Origin: Glandiceps talaboti
Lineage: Eukaryota > Hemichordata > Enteropneusta > Spengelidae
Direction of reading: 5' to 3'
Length of the DNA stretch: 64,000 nt
Assembly: GCF_964340395.1 (NCBI RefSeq)
Contig: NC_135551.1
Span: 2,099,501 to 2,163,500, forward strand
Shown piece after piece: positions 22,701 through 31,439 of this stretch. Within the stretch, counting starts at the first letter, position 1, and each line of letters starts with the position of its first letter. The notes under the pieces are model-generated. The model had not been told where the DNA came from, did no database searches, and worked only from the letters and a program-made list of their open reading frames with translations. A program made the translations under genes and the position numbers.

Positions 22701-23527
22701 GGACTGCTATGCATAACTTCATGTATAAATTATGTAACGCTCCATATTCTGGTTACCAACTTTGCAGACAGTTTTTGAAGGAGGTGTCACTAGAGGGCAC
22801 CCTGCTTAGGAGAAATGAAAGCTAAAATTGGTGTCAGCCACATGACAGCTCAAGGTACAATCAATAAAACACATAAAATAACTCTGTCATCTTAAAAACC
22901 AATAAGTAGTACTATTTAGACAGGTTGAGAATATAGGTAGAAATGTTATGAATTTGTAAATGAACATGATAACAATTGGCTATGGCTATTTTTGTCAAAA
23001 ATTTCCCCTGAGTTGAAAGATATCCTAGGTCTGTTGTCAAATGTGATAACACCAACAACAAATATCAACCCTTTTTTGTTTGTTTGTGTTCATAATTGCC
23101 ATGTATTGTCCAATCATAAAAGTTTTTTCCAATGATGTTTAATGTGAATATCATGATGGTTAACAACATATATCAGAAAGTGATATTTTGCATTAAATGT
23201 CATCAAGAATGATTGATCTGGGCGTAGGTACATGTTCAAAAACACTTCTGTGATTACTGCTGTCAGCTTGGTAAACTTTTATCTCAATTTCTGTGAATCT
23301 GTAATTGTTGCTGTTAACTTTATTTGGTAAAGGTTTAGCCCTGTTTCCCCAAATGTGTGATTGTTGTTGTCTCCTAACATTGTACAAAGAGATGAGCATC
23401 TACCTTTGCCTCCAGAGGCTCCTATAGCTATGGTTTCTCCTCTTTTAAATAGATGTGCATCTGTTATTGTCTGATGAATTTCACTCTCAAATGTATGATA
23501 AAAACAGTCCTTGCATAAAACATCACC
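12574..23527 (-). CDS. CTU1: CTU1 / NCS6, cytosolic tRNA 2-thiolation ATPase (six internal exons, partial gene)
   Basis: Joins six minus-strand exons: 23527-23404, 22636-22518, 21729-21673, 17652-17595, 14301-14182 and 12623-12574. Together they give 528 nt, 176 codons with no stop, all with AG acceptors and GT donors and consistent phases (1, 0, 0, 1, 1, 0). Seen in order: a CxxC pair (CKDC), the PP-loop SGGKDS split across an intron, [49 protein letters not shown] and [11 protein letters not shown]. These are hallmarks of the CTU1/NCS6/TtuA family. With CTU2, the protein adenylates U34 of tRNA Lys, Glu and Gln and adds sulfur delivered by URM1, in the cytosol. The CTFC cysteines correspond to iron-sulfur or catalytic cysteines of the family. 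The part seen covers roughly the N-terminal half to two thirds of a protein of about 340 residues. The start exon (expected to end near a KRPKT-like motif) and the C-terminal zinc-binding part were not found. Intact reading suggests a working gene. Confidence 0.95.
12706..13850 (+). repeat. Dispersed repeat family A, copy 3, in a CTU1 intron
   Basis: Opens with a duplicated segment of about 58 bp (GAAAGAGAACTCAGTATGGA twice), then tandem units, the GCATATCACTAATGAGATC body, the (CAGA)n/(CAGG)n run at 13757-13812 and the GGCTATAGCACTACTGAA tail. Orientation is opposite to the gene. Confidence 0.85.
13851..14181. other. CTU1 intron, unique
   Basis: No feature apart from the donor of the neighbouring exon. 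Confidence 0.5.
14182..14301 (-). CDS. CTU1: CTU1 exon: CTFCGVFRR and TGHNADD motifs
   Basis: The acceptor is AATTATATAG before GTACTTTCT and the donor is ATGAATG then GTAAAA. The 120 nt code for [19 protein letters not shown], then [20 protein letters not shown]. The CxxC completed at the junction is the pair that, with a later cysteine, is involved in sulfur transfer or iron-sulfur binding in the family; GHNADD contacts the nucleotide. The exon's first nine bases and the end of the intron belong to a 41-43-bp array (14293-14752), so about ten near-copies of the acceptor precede the true one. Using the nearest decoy would add 43 nt and shift the frame. The open frame continues into intron past the donor, which is not coding. 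Confidence 0.95.
14293..14752. repeat. 41-43-bp array containing the CTU1 acceptor site, about 11 units
   Basis: Each unit on the minus strand holds an A/T-rich tract ending TATAG followed by GTACTTTCT. This is the intron end plus the first nine bases of the CTU1 exon at 14182-14301. Units differ by presence of an extra TA (41 or 43 bp) and by small substitutions. The array's right end merges with the start of a dispersed repeat copy (GTCATAGTAGCACAACT), so the array formed next to that insertion. Confidence 0.93.
14735..15270 (+). repeat. Dispersed repeat family A, copy 4 (shortened)
   Basis: Starts GTAGCACAACT, has three GGCTGTTGCTATGGGTGTGG-type units and lacks most of the body, ending near the family's TTCAGCTGTGCTAA tail at about 15261-15275. 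It abuts the acceptor array at 14293-14752. Confidence 0.75.
15303..16703. repeat. 33-bp minisatellite in a CTU1 intron, about 42 units
   Basis: The unit is 33 bp (TTCAGACCTAGGTGAGAAAA core) with occasional 36-bp units. Because 33 is divisible by 3, it gives long open frames on the minus strand (for example 16699-16016 and 16001-15549) that read as the repeated peptide [11 protein letters not shown]. These are not considered genes. On the minus strand each unit has TTTTCTCACCTAG followed by G, resembling a 3' splice site. Confidence 0.95.
16733..16857 (+). repeat. Dispersed repeat family A, copy 5 (3' end only)
   Basis: Contains TTTCCCAACTAGACAC, GTTTTCGAGTTTAAG, a short GACAGA run, and CCATGCCTATAGCACTACTG. 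This is the family's terminal 120 bp. Confidence 0.8.
16858..17594. other. CTU1 intron, unique
   Basis: Minus-strand frames of 62 and 84 codons (16915-17287) have no homology I recognise and overlap intron. No gene is called. Confidence 0.4.
17595..17652 (-). CDS. CTU1: CTU1 exon: [10 protein letters not shown] segment
   Basis: The acceptor is ATTTCAG before GAACTT and the donor is AATAACT then GTGAGT. The 58 nt give 19 codons plus one base, reading [19 protein letters not shown]. The YGWTMD segment is one of the strongest signatures of CTU1. The last base plus GT from the next exon makes the first Cys of the CTFC motif. The flanking intron is single-copy for several hundred bases downstream and about 190 bases upstream. 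Confidence 0.95.
17841..21684. repeat. 32-bp minisatellite built on the CTU1 exon donor site, about 120 units
   Basis: The period is exactly 32 bp over 3,844 bp. Each unit, read on the minus strand (the CTU1 sense strand), contains TATCAG then GTAAGT, that is, the end of the 57-nt CTU1 exon and its 5' splice site; the rightmost unit overlaps the real exon end. Variants seen at the donor are CAG-GTAAGT (most common), CAG-GTGAGT, AAG-GTAAGT, TAG-GTAAGT, and CAG with GCAAGT or GAAAGT. Blocks of variant order recur (for example near 18110 and 19740), so parts of the array were duplicated as multi-unit blocks. Confidence 0.97.
21673..21729 (-). CDS. CTU1: CTU1 exon (57 nt) whose donor seeds a 32-bp array
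   Basis: The acceptor is TGTCTTTCAG before ACAGTC and the donor is CCTATCAG then GTGAGT. Nineteen in-phase codons read [19 protein letters not shown], matching the family segment between the SVDEGI and LYGWTMD motifs. The exon's last 13 bases (TGTATCCTATCAG) and the following intron bases are one copy of the 32-bp repeat that fills the next 3.8 kb of intron. Correct splicing therefore needs the exon-proximal donor. The second donor would add 32 nt and shift the frame; the third and later donors also bring in a stop (TGA or TAA overlapping the donor). Confidence 0.95.
21930..22465. mobile_element. Possible inverted-repeat element in a CTU1 intron
   Basis: The left side has GGGTAGTCTATCTGCTAGA followed by CGGATGTTC. 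The right side, reversed, has GTAGTCTTGCTGCTAGATG with TTCGGGC. The two edges are imperfect inverted copies about 0.5 kb apart around a CpG-richer interior. The arms are short and diverged, and no clear target duplication was fixed. Confidence 0.35.
22480..22494 (+). promoter_or_regulatory. CTCF-like core motif
   Basis: TCACTAGATGGCGCT fits the bilaterian CTCF core CASYAGRKGGCRS at all 13 positions. It lies 24 bases past the donor of the PP-loop exon. Binding is inference. Confidence 0.35.
22518..22636 (-). CDS. CTU1: CTU1 exon: rest of the PP-loop and SVDEGI motif
   Basis: The acceptor is TTGAATCAG before ATTCGACAG and the donor is CTCGAG then GTAAGT. The 119 nt finish the Asp codon and code for 39 residues. 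[10 protein letters not shown] completes the PP-loop helix, and [19 protein letters not shown] is the family's conserved strand-loop motif near the nucleotide. The exon ends in phase 0. The polypyrimidine tract before the acceptor is poor, yet both reading frame and family alignment fix this border. Two CTCF-like words lie just outside either end (22480-22494 and 22787-22801). Confidence 0.95.
22787..22801 (+). promoter_or_regulatory. CTCF-like core motif, second copy
   Basis: TCACTAGAGGGCACC fits the same core at all 13 positions, in the same orientation as 22480-22494 and about 307 bases away, on the other side of the exon. Chance occurrence or an embedded transposon fragment is possible. 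Confidence 0.35.
22802..23403. other. CTU1 intron, unique
   Basis: No repeat or gene. The minus-strand frame reaching 23193 is the read-through of the 23404-23527 exon past its donor. Confidence 0.5.
23404..23527 (-). CDS. CTU1: CTU1 exon: N-terminal CxxC and start of the PP-loop
   Basis: The acceptor is TTTTCCAG before GGTGATG and the donor is AAAG then GTAGAT. The 124 nt code for 41 residues plus one base. It reads [20 protein letters not shown] at the start, with a CxxC pair typical of the family's N-terminal zinc site, and ends IAIGASGGK. The last base starts the Asp codon finished by the next exon, giving SGGKDS, the ATP-binding PP-loop. The open frame runs on past the acceptor into intron sequence, but homology begins at the acceptor. 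The donor, GTAGAT, is weaker than those of the neighbouring exons. The preceding exon with the start codon was searched for up to the right end and not recognised. Confidence 0.94.
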
Positions 23528-23555
23528 CTGGAAAACATCAAACAAAACAAAGGAA

Positions 23556-24160
23556 TTTTACAAATTGAACACAGAGGTTGAAATTATGTGCATAAGCAGC
23601 ACCCTAGAGAAATATAGTGCCAATGGTGTTGTAGCACAACTGTATTTGGCTGTTGCTAAGGACATGGTCTTGTTGCTATGGATATTTGCATACATTTTTG
23701 GAATCTTTATTAACTTGCCTATCCTTCCCACTTTTCATTTTTGCAACGTAAACCATCATTTAGCCATTGCTATGGGTGTGGTCCTGTTGCTCGGCATATC
23801 TATATTACATTTCTTGAACGATGGGACGGGATCATCACGTTACGAATACAGCTTCATCTACACATCCCCCAGATGCATCCCCATTAAATTTTAGCCCAAT
23901 CTGCTCAGTAGCTTTGGAACTATATATCTTTGACCAAAAAGACACACCTTAGCCCTAATTTGCATATCACTAATGGGATCATCATGTCATGAATAATTCT
24001 TACTATAAACATCCTGAAGAACATTCCAAAAAATTTCAGCACAAAAATCTGCTCAGTAGTTTTGGAATTAATGATTTTTGTATAAAACGACACATTTTTA
24101 TACCTAATTTGCATATCACTGATGGGATCATCATGTCATAAACAATTTTTAGCTCGTGCA
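23556..24160 (+). repeat. Dispersed repeat family A, copy 6
   Basis: Begins with a segment also found twice at 26600-26730 (ACAGAGGTTGAAATTATGTG), then GTTGTAGCACAACTGTA, two GGCTGTTGCTA units and the body with TTTGCATATCACT boxes. It is cut off at about 24160, before the microsatellite tail. Confidence 0.8.
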
Positions 24161-24345
24161 GTAGAAGCAAAGCTGCCACATAGTGGCTCAATGACTGACG
24201 CAACATATATAATATGCGATAAAAAATTGGTGGTTCTCCCAGGGATGCATTGCGGCGCAATGACTACACATGCGCCTTCCATATACTATGTGCATTCTCC
24301 ACACGCTACTGTATGCCGGTCGTCATATAGGCAACATAACACCGC
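24161..24345. other. Short CpG-containing spacer before the array
   Basis: Unique sequence; no gene supported. Confidence 0.4.
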
Positions 24346-25716
24346 CATGCATTGCAATCGATATTGTAACAGTAGGCCTGTTGGCACGATTACCGTAACA
24401 TTGCCATGCATTGCAATCAATATTGTAACAGTAGGCCTGTTGGCATGATTACCGTAACATTGCCATGCATTGCAATATTGTAACAGTAGGCCTGTTGGCA
24501 TGATTATCGTAACATTGCCATGCATTGCAATATTGTAACAGTAGGCCTGTTGGCACGATTATCGTAACATTGCCATGCATTGCAATATTGTAACAGTAGG
24601 CCTGTTGGCACAATTATCGTAACATTGCCATGCATTGCAATATTGTAACAGTAGGCCTGTTGGCACGATTATCATAACATTGCCATGCATTGCAATCAAT
24701 ATTGTAACAGTAGGCCTGTTGGCATGATTATAATAACATTGCCATGCATTGCAATCAATATTGTAACAGTAGGCCTGTTGGCATGATTACCGTAACATTG
24801 CCATGCATTGCAATATTGTAACAGTAGGCCTGTTGGCACGATTATCATAACATTGCCATGCATTGCAATATTGTAACAGTAGGCCTGTTGGCACGATTAT
24901 CATAACATTGCCATGCATTGCAATCAATATTGTAACAGTAGGCCTGTTGGCATGATTATCGTAACATTGCCATGCATTGCAATCAATATTGTAACAGTAG
25001 GCCTGTTGGCATGATTACCGTAACATTGCCATGCATTGCAATATTGTAACAGTAGGCCTGTTGGCATGATTATCGTAACATTGCCATGCATTGCAATCAA
25101 TATTGTAACAGTAGGCCTGTTGGCATGATTATCATAACATTGCCATGCATTGCAATATTGTAACAGTAGGCCTGTTGGCACGATTATCATAACATTGCCA
25201 TGCATTGCAATCAATATTGTAACAGTAGGCCTGTTGGCACGATTACCGTAACATTGCCATGCATTGCAATATTGTAACAGTAGGCCTGTTGGCACAATTA
25301 TCATAACATTGCCATGCATTGCAATCAATATTGTAACAGTAGGCCTGTTGGCATGATTATCATAACATTGCCATGCATTGCAATATTGTAACAGTAGGCC
25401 TGTTGGCACAATTATCATAACATTGCCATGCATTGCAATCAATATTGTAACAGTAGGCCTGTTGGCACAATTATCGTAACATTGCCATGCATTGCAATAT
25501 TGTAACAGTAGGCCTGTTGGCACGATTATCATAACATTGCCATGCATTGCAATCAATATTGTAACAGTAGGCCTGTTGGCACAATTATCATAACATTGCC
25601 ATGCATTGCAATCAATATTGTAACAGTAGGCCTGTTGGCACGATTATCGTAACATTGCCATGCATTGCAATCAATATTGTAACAGTAGGCCTGTTGGCAC
25701 GATTATCGTAACATTG
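24346..25716. repeat. Minisatellite with alternating 59- and 55-bp units, about 24 units
   Basis: The core is CATTGCCATGCATTGCAATC and TTGTAACAGTAGGCCTGTTG. The long form has an extra ATCA before ATATTG. Long and short units are interleaved, suggesting block duplication. CATTGCCATGCATTGCAAT contains the palindrome TTGCCATGCATTGCAA with one mismatch. Minus-strand open frames here are artefacts. Confidence 0.96.
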
Positions 25717-26212
25717 TAACGAGTATCGAGGCATCACTGTACCCCTAGAAATTGTTACACTATTTGAAAATTTGAAGCACGGTACGCAATATGGGTTGTG
25801 GAAGTGCGGTTTGACATTTACATTGTCGATAATTGAATTTTTTTTACATGTTATAAAAAGAGTAACTACTTTCCTATGTTTGTTGGTACAGTAAAATTCC
25901 TAAATCATCAAGTTGAATTGAGAAATTGCGATGTTCGGCAACATGTCAACAAAACATTTGTCCAAAGACTAACGTTGGTGGAGGGTCTACCGTATTAATC
26001 TAATGGCTATGATGTTTTTTGAACCCAACAACTGCATAGAGTGTTTACTTTCTTTAAAAACTTATGACATAGAATTAGATGTCATTCAATAAAATAAATT
26101 TTGATGATCGACACCCCTGGAAAATGACCAAAATCAAGTGTACGAACCCTGGCCCAGGCAGCCGGTCACAAATGAATCTACCCTGGGCGAACTTATGGGC
26201 TTTGCCTAGTTA
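25717..26212. other. Unique spacer
   Basis: No supported gene; short frames only. Confidence 0.4.
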
Positions 26213-26478
26213 TGATATTAATCTAAACACCTCTAAGAATGTTCCAGCCAAATTTCAGATCAATCTGCTGAACAGTTTTGGAGTTCAAGTTTTTTTTATC
26301 AAAAATCACATTTTTGGACCTAAATTACACATCGATAATAAGATCATATTGGTTTAGACAATTTCCCAACTAGACACCCAAGGTAATGCACCCACCAAAT
26401 ATCATGGCAATCGGTCCAGTGGTTTTTGACTTTAAGTTGTTCAACGTTCACACACACATCCACACAGACTGACATCCT

Positions 26479-26534
<56 letters not shown>

Positions 26535-26590
26535 CTCTGCCGTGCCTACAGAACTACTGAACCTTATCAGTTCAGTTATGCTAAAAAACA
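26213..26590 (+). repeat. Dispersed repeat family A, copy 7 (3' part)
   Basis: Contains the body phrase AATCTGCTGAACAGTTTTGG, CACCAAATATCATGGCAATC, TGACTTTAAGTTGTTCA, a (CAGA)n run at about 26480-26530, and the TGCCTACAGAACTACTGAAC tail. Confidence 0.82.
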
Positions 26591-26730
26591 AATAAAAAAC
26601 AAAGGAAGTTTACAACTTGAACACAGAGGTTGAAATTATGTGCATAAGCCTACAGAACTACTGAACCATATCAGTTCAGTTATGCTAAAAATCAAATAAA
26701 AAACAAAGGAAGTTTACAACTTGAACTCTT
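26591..26730. repeat. Direct duplication of about 115 bp next to copy 7
   Basis: AACAAAGGAAGTTTACAACT and the TACAGAACTACTGAACC(A/T)T block each occur twice; the same text opens copy 6 at 23556. Duplication by unequal exchange at the element's end is likely. Confidence 0.75.
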
Positions 26731-27035
26731 AAGGTTGACAACATTCTTTTTACCCTGGAGGAAGTTATATACAAAACAAAAGAATGTAACACTATGGACA
26801 GAGGTTGTCAATATTGTCAAATTTTGTTGGCAGATTATTTTGAACATAGAGAAAGCTTCAGAAATGCATTCTTGCAAGACAATGGGCATACATACTCAGA
26901 TGAGGAATAACTTATATCAGGTCTCGTAATATCTACTACACTATATTACAAAGTACATTTCCACACTAATTTAAAAATATATTTGCAAATGTTGGAAATG
27001 TAGAAAGCTATTTTTCGTCTATCATAATGCAAATG

Positions 27036-27530
27036 CCAGGCAGACTAGCAAGAAAGCCTGGCTGGCTAATCAAGTGGTTCACAACAGCAACAATAGCCAT
27101 GTCAGACAGACTAACAAGAAAGCCTGGCTGGCTAATCAAGTGGTTCACTACAGCAACAATAGCCATGTCAGACAGACTAACAAGAAAGTCTGGCTGGCTA
27201 ATCAAGTGGTTCACTACAGCAACAATAGCCATGTCAGACAGACTAACAAGAAAGCCGGACTGGCTAATCAAGTGGTTTACTGCAGCTACAATAGCCATGT
27301 CAGACAGACTAACAAGAAAGCCTGACTGGCTAATCAAGTGGTTTACTGCAGCTACAATAGCCATGTCAGACAAACCATAGACCTACATGTGTAGGGTCTA
27401 TGGACAAACTAACAACAAAGTCTGACAGGCTAATCAAGTGGTTCACTGCAACTACAATAGCCATGTCGGACAAACTAACAAGAAAGCCTGGCTGGCTAAT
27501 TAAGTGGTTCACTACAGATCAACATCTTGA
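27036..27530. repeat. 66-bp tandem array, interrupted by a palindrome
   Basis: The core is AGCCATGTCAGACAGACTAA and GGCTAATCAAGTGGTTCAC. Five units come first, then a 27-bp palindromic insert at 27376-27402, then two further, more diverged units. Because 66 is a multiple of three, both strands stay open for about 120 codons; not taken as genes. Confidence 0.93.
27376..27402. mobile_element. Small palindromic insertion with 7-bp direct repeats, copy 1
   Basis: The arms are CATAGAC and GTCTATG, around a TACATGTGTA centre. It is flanked on both sides by GACAAAC, and it sits inside a 66-bp tandem array whose other units lack it, so it must be an insertion. It is closely similar to the element at 37720-37747, with one base fewer in the left arm. 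Confidence 0.7.
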
Positions 27531-28345
27531 AGAAGATAAGAATATATTTTATTGATAGACTGAACAATTTAATTTAAATATGGATATTTTATTGAAGTTA
27601 CAGTGCCTTGTCAGCTGAAATGTTTTTGTTTTCTCAAAAAGTGTTCATCTTTTATCTGATCTTCTCAAGTTGATAAAGAAAGAAAAACTTATGCCCTCAG
27701 TGTCAAAGTCTGGAAATATAAAGCTGATAAATAATATTTGTTGGCATTCATGTGTTTGTTTGTATTTGTACATTGACATAAGGGGTCTTTGTGTAAGTGT
27801 CATGGTTACATTGTACAAAGATCACATGTTTGTATTTGTACATTGACATAAGGGGTGTTTGTGTAAGTGTCATGGTTACATTGTTTCTATTTTACTTTTG
27901 CTTTCACTTTACTTTTACTTTCCTTTTAATTTTGATTTTGTTTTGATTTCACTTTCATTTTTATTTCATTCTACTTTTACTTTAAATATTTTAATCTTTT
28001 TTCTTAATTTTATTAATTTTTTTATCAAAACAATTTGCATATAATGTATGGCAGCCCTGGGCCACCATAGACTATGTGTTCTATAGTCAACACATCAATA
28101 ATCCAAGACATGGGTACAGACGCATACAGTAGATTTGGTCATTAGAAAACCTTCCTATCCAACTATAAGTTATATTGCTATTACCTCAACAATCAGCTGT
28201 ATGCATCAAAGTTTTACAGACCAAGTCTTCACCTAACCAAAACCTTCCCTTGTATAATACATTTCTACAACAACCAAAATCTTTCTTGATAATACCACAC
28301 TATGTTTCTATAACAACCAAAACATTCTCAGATAATACCTTTTGG
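27531..28345. other. A/T-rich spacer
   Basis: Contains a duplicated segment (CATTGACATAAGGGGT twice, about 66 bp apart near 27770 and 27840) and a T/C-rich low-complexity tract at 27880-28030. No gene. Confidence 0.5.
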
Positions 28346-28690
28346 GGTATAGTCAGGAAACCAGGGTATAGTCAGGAAACCAGGGTATAGTCAGGAAACC
28401 AGATTTTAGTCAGGAAACCAGGTTATAGTCAGGAAACCAGGGTATAGTCAGGAAACCAGGTTATAGTCAGGAAACCGGGGTACAGTCAGGAAACCAGGTT
28501 ATGGTCAGGAAACCAGGTTATGGTCAGGAAACCAGGGTATAGTCAGGAAACCAGGTTATGGTCAGGAAACCAGGGTATAGTCAGGAAACCAGGTTATAGT
28601 CAGGAAACCAGGGTATTGTCAGGAAACCAGGGTATTGTCAGGAAACCAGGGTATAGTCAGGAAACCAGGTTATAGTCAGGAAACCAGGGT
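28346..28690. repeat. 19-bp minisatellite, about 18 units
   Basis: The unit is GGTATAGTCAGGAAACCAG with TTATAG, TATTG, TATGG and TACAG variants. Confidence 0.95.
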
Positions 28691-28979
28691 CATTTTTACT
28701 GTATAATGTAATGTATAGGAAATTGTTTATTTTCAACAGATCTCCTACTTTCAGTTAGCTTTGTAGAATCATGATGATCAAATGGTTAGAATTACCAAAT
28801 ATTCAATTTTACAAGACTTTCAAATCTTACACAAAAAGACAGCAGTTCATGGGATTCATCTAAATGGCCACTACCACTCTCATCACAACCTTGCAGTTGT
28901 AGTTCCTGGTGGATCAATTAAGACTACAAAACAAAGTACAAAGTACAAGGCATAAGGCTGGATTAGGATCAGTTATCAG

Positions 28980-29105
28980 GTCAAGCCTTGCCACTCTACA
29001 TTGTAGTTCATTCCAAATCTTCTGAATGGCTTAAGTCCTTTGACAAGATTTGAACCGCAATTGTGTGCCAGTCAATCCACCTGTATAAATGGGGACTTGG
29101 TAGGA
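28980..29105 (-). repeat. Degenerate SINE-like fragment
   Basis: The minus strand reads AAGTCCCCATTTATACAGGT, TGGCACACAATTGCGGTTCA and AAGGACTTAAGCCATTC. This text resembles the CCATTTATACACCTGG and CCAAGGAC phrases of a SINE-like repeat widespread in animals, recalled from general knowledge. It is diverged and probably dead. Confidence 0.45.
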
Positions 29106-30069
29106 TAGAGGTTACAATGTGAATGAATTAACTCAATGTGCTTACAGAAGATGCAATGGATTGATTTTATGTTTAGGAAATGGCAACAATTTTGTACAAG
29201 ATTTAAAATTTGACATTGCCAAGTTACTGGATCCTACCATAAGATAAGTATAATGGATAAAAGAAAAAGTTTGAAATGTCATGTATTCAAAATCTAAGAC
29301 ATGGGTCATCTCTACATCACCTTTTACTAACGATTGAATGAAGTACAACAAATAACAGGTAGTGACCACACTATCAAATCATTATTACTTTTCCATCAAT
29401 TTACATGCCTAGGTAAACAGTTAACCAATCCATAAAACTGTAATTTGCCTACATCTGTTTCATTCTATTTCTGAACCAATTAATGTAACTCATTTTAATA
29501 CATTAATCTTCATTCTCTCTCTCATTCTGTTTAACTTGTTGTCTAGACACTTGAAAACACTTCTATAGTGATACTTGACAATTTCCTAGCAACTACCCTG
29601 ATCAGACCACTTTACAACTAGCTCTATACATATAACAATATACTTCTATTTCCCATCACTGCTGGTGTCAATCATTAAACTTTGTCAAATTTAACATTTT
29701 AATTGTTTTCTGTATATCATGAAGCATACCAAATGCCCAGGACTTCTTCATTTTTAACTTTAAAAATATGTCTTTTTTCATAAATATAACTTTTGTACAC
29801 ATTACATTACTACAGGAATAAGGCTATGAAGCACATTGGGTATTATTAGTCTATGGCAAAGAACAACTGTCTAATTTCTTGGCTTTGTAACTATTCTCAG
29901 TGCAAATGCAAACTGCTTATTGTTTATTATTTTTCCACTTATCAAAATTCGTTCATGGTTACTTTTTAAGTTCTCAATGAACTTTAACTTACTTCTTGTC
30001 AAACTTGACAACATAAACCCACTTCACAAGTTCTAGTTAAATGTTTTTATGGGTGGAATTGTCAATGTA
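29106..30069. other. Unique A/T-rich spacer
   Basis: No supported gene or repeat. Confidence 0.4.
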
Positions 30070-30258
30070 TTATACTGTGTAAACGTTACGTACATTACTG
30101 ACTGTCAAGCACACATATATTGTGACTGACTTGTCCATGGGTTTATTGCCACGACGACGTGTCGTGACTGTATGGTTGACATGTGCTTCAAAGACACACT
30201 GTATGGTTGAAGGTGTTGTACTGCAGCTGCATTCACAACAAGAACGTAAGCTACCCAT
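30070..30258 (-). CDS. Doubtful exon candidate, unknown protein
   Basis: A minus-strand frame of 62 codons is preceded by AAAGTTTTTCAACAG, a fair 3' splice site directly before ATGGGTAGC. It reads Cys- and Thr-rich (SCCECSCSTTPSTIQCVFE), then a basic patch TTRRRGNKP, and ends in a stop. Composition is more coding-like than the neighbourhood. No family is recognised and no partner exon was found, so this may be chance. Confidence 0.2.
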   Translation of the reverse strand: MGSLRSCCECSCSTTPSTIQCVFEAHVNHTVTTRRRGNKPMDKSVTIYVCLTVSNVRNVYTV

Positions 30259-30309
30259 CTGTTGAAAAACTTTGACATCACCCAGTATGCACCATGCATG
30301 CTGCTACCT

Positions 30310-31438
30310 TACTAAGTCTCTGCTCTAAGCTATTGTCATAGCAAGTGCAGAGCACACGTCAATGTAAAAAATGCTGTGCTCTTAGTACCATGTGTCTGAC
30401 AATCTCCCCATTACCACTTTACATGACAAATAATATAAATACGATTAATAAAATTTGCACCGCCCCTTCAATAAAAGCCCTCAATGTAGCAGACTCTAGC
30501 TATGGCCTGTACCAGTAGATGAAGGGACAGCTCAAAATTTTAAAGATTATTCCACAATCTCAACACATTTTGTTTCAACACATTCTCAAATTTAACTCAA
30601 TACTTATGGTACACTAAAAAATTTCCCCGGGTAGTTTCACATTGTGTATGGCTTCTAGTGAAATATTGGAAAAAATGTGTTATTTTTTTGGTCAACTGTG
30701 AAATTGTCAGGCAGACCCTTGAAGTACACAAGCTAACAGATTGTGATAAGCCGGCATGGGCAACCTTATCAGCTCCCAATGAAACGCAAGAGCCGTTAAA
30801 AGCGCATACTGCATTAAAACCCTATTTGAACACAATGAATGGGTGCTTTGTAAAGAAAAGTGGCTAGCTCTAATAACCATTATTAAGGTATAACATTGGG
30901 ATGGACTGAAGACTGGTAACAAAGAAAGAACACCACTATACCCAGTCACCAACAAACTGCACAATGTACGACTGTTACTCCTAAATGCTTACTCGTGAGT
31001 GAAACAATAGCATCAAAAGAATATACAGAACTGGTCTTTGAGCAACGCAGATCCCTGCCAAAATATTTATATAGGACTTGCTAAGGATAGAAGCAGACAT
31101 ACACAATAGGGAATTTTCAGGCTTTGCCGTATTTCCAAAGGCTATACTTTTTATGCAACATCTGTGGAGCTATGAGGCAGAATTATTACACACAAAGTTT
31201 TACTGTAAAGTGTAGCTAAGTGAGCTATGTAGAGAAGGACTAAGTGTACATATATGTATAATAATACCACCTCAACTTACCACTTAATCTAAGTGCCTTT
31301 TCAGTTTAATGCATTATTTCCTATTGTTCTACTAACATTGAACTTTGCAGTGTAATTGCTTGCCTTCAGCTGTGTGGCATTGTAAGGATTATTTAAATCA
31401 ATCCCCATTTTCCTATTTTATCTTGTCTTAATCATCCC
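30310..31438. other. Unique spacer
   Basis: Overlapping short frames on both strands at 30597-30964 have no recognised family. No gene is called. Confidence 0.4.
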
Positions 31439-31439
31439 A

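Noticed and set aside
23404-23545. Start codon of CTU1 at the ATG near 23545
   Set aside because: The MFDVFQ lead is intron; a good acceptor lies between it and the conserved GDVLC, and family members have a longer cysteine-containing N-terminus.
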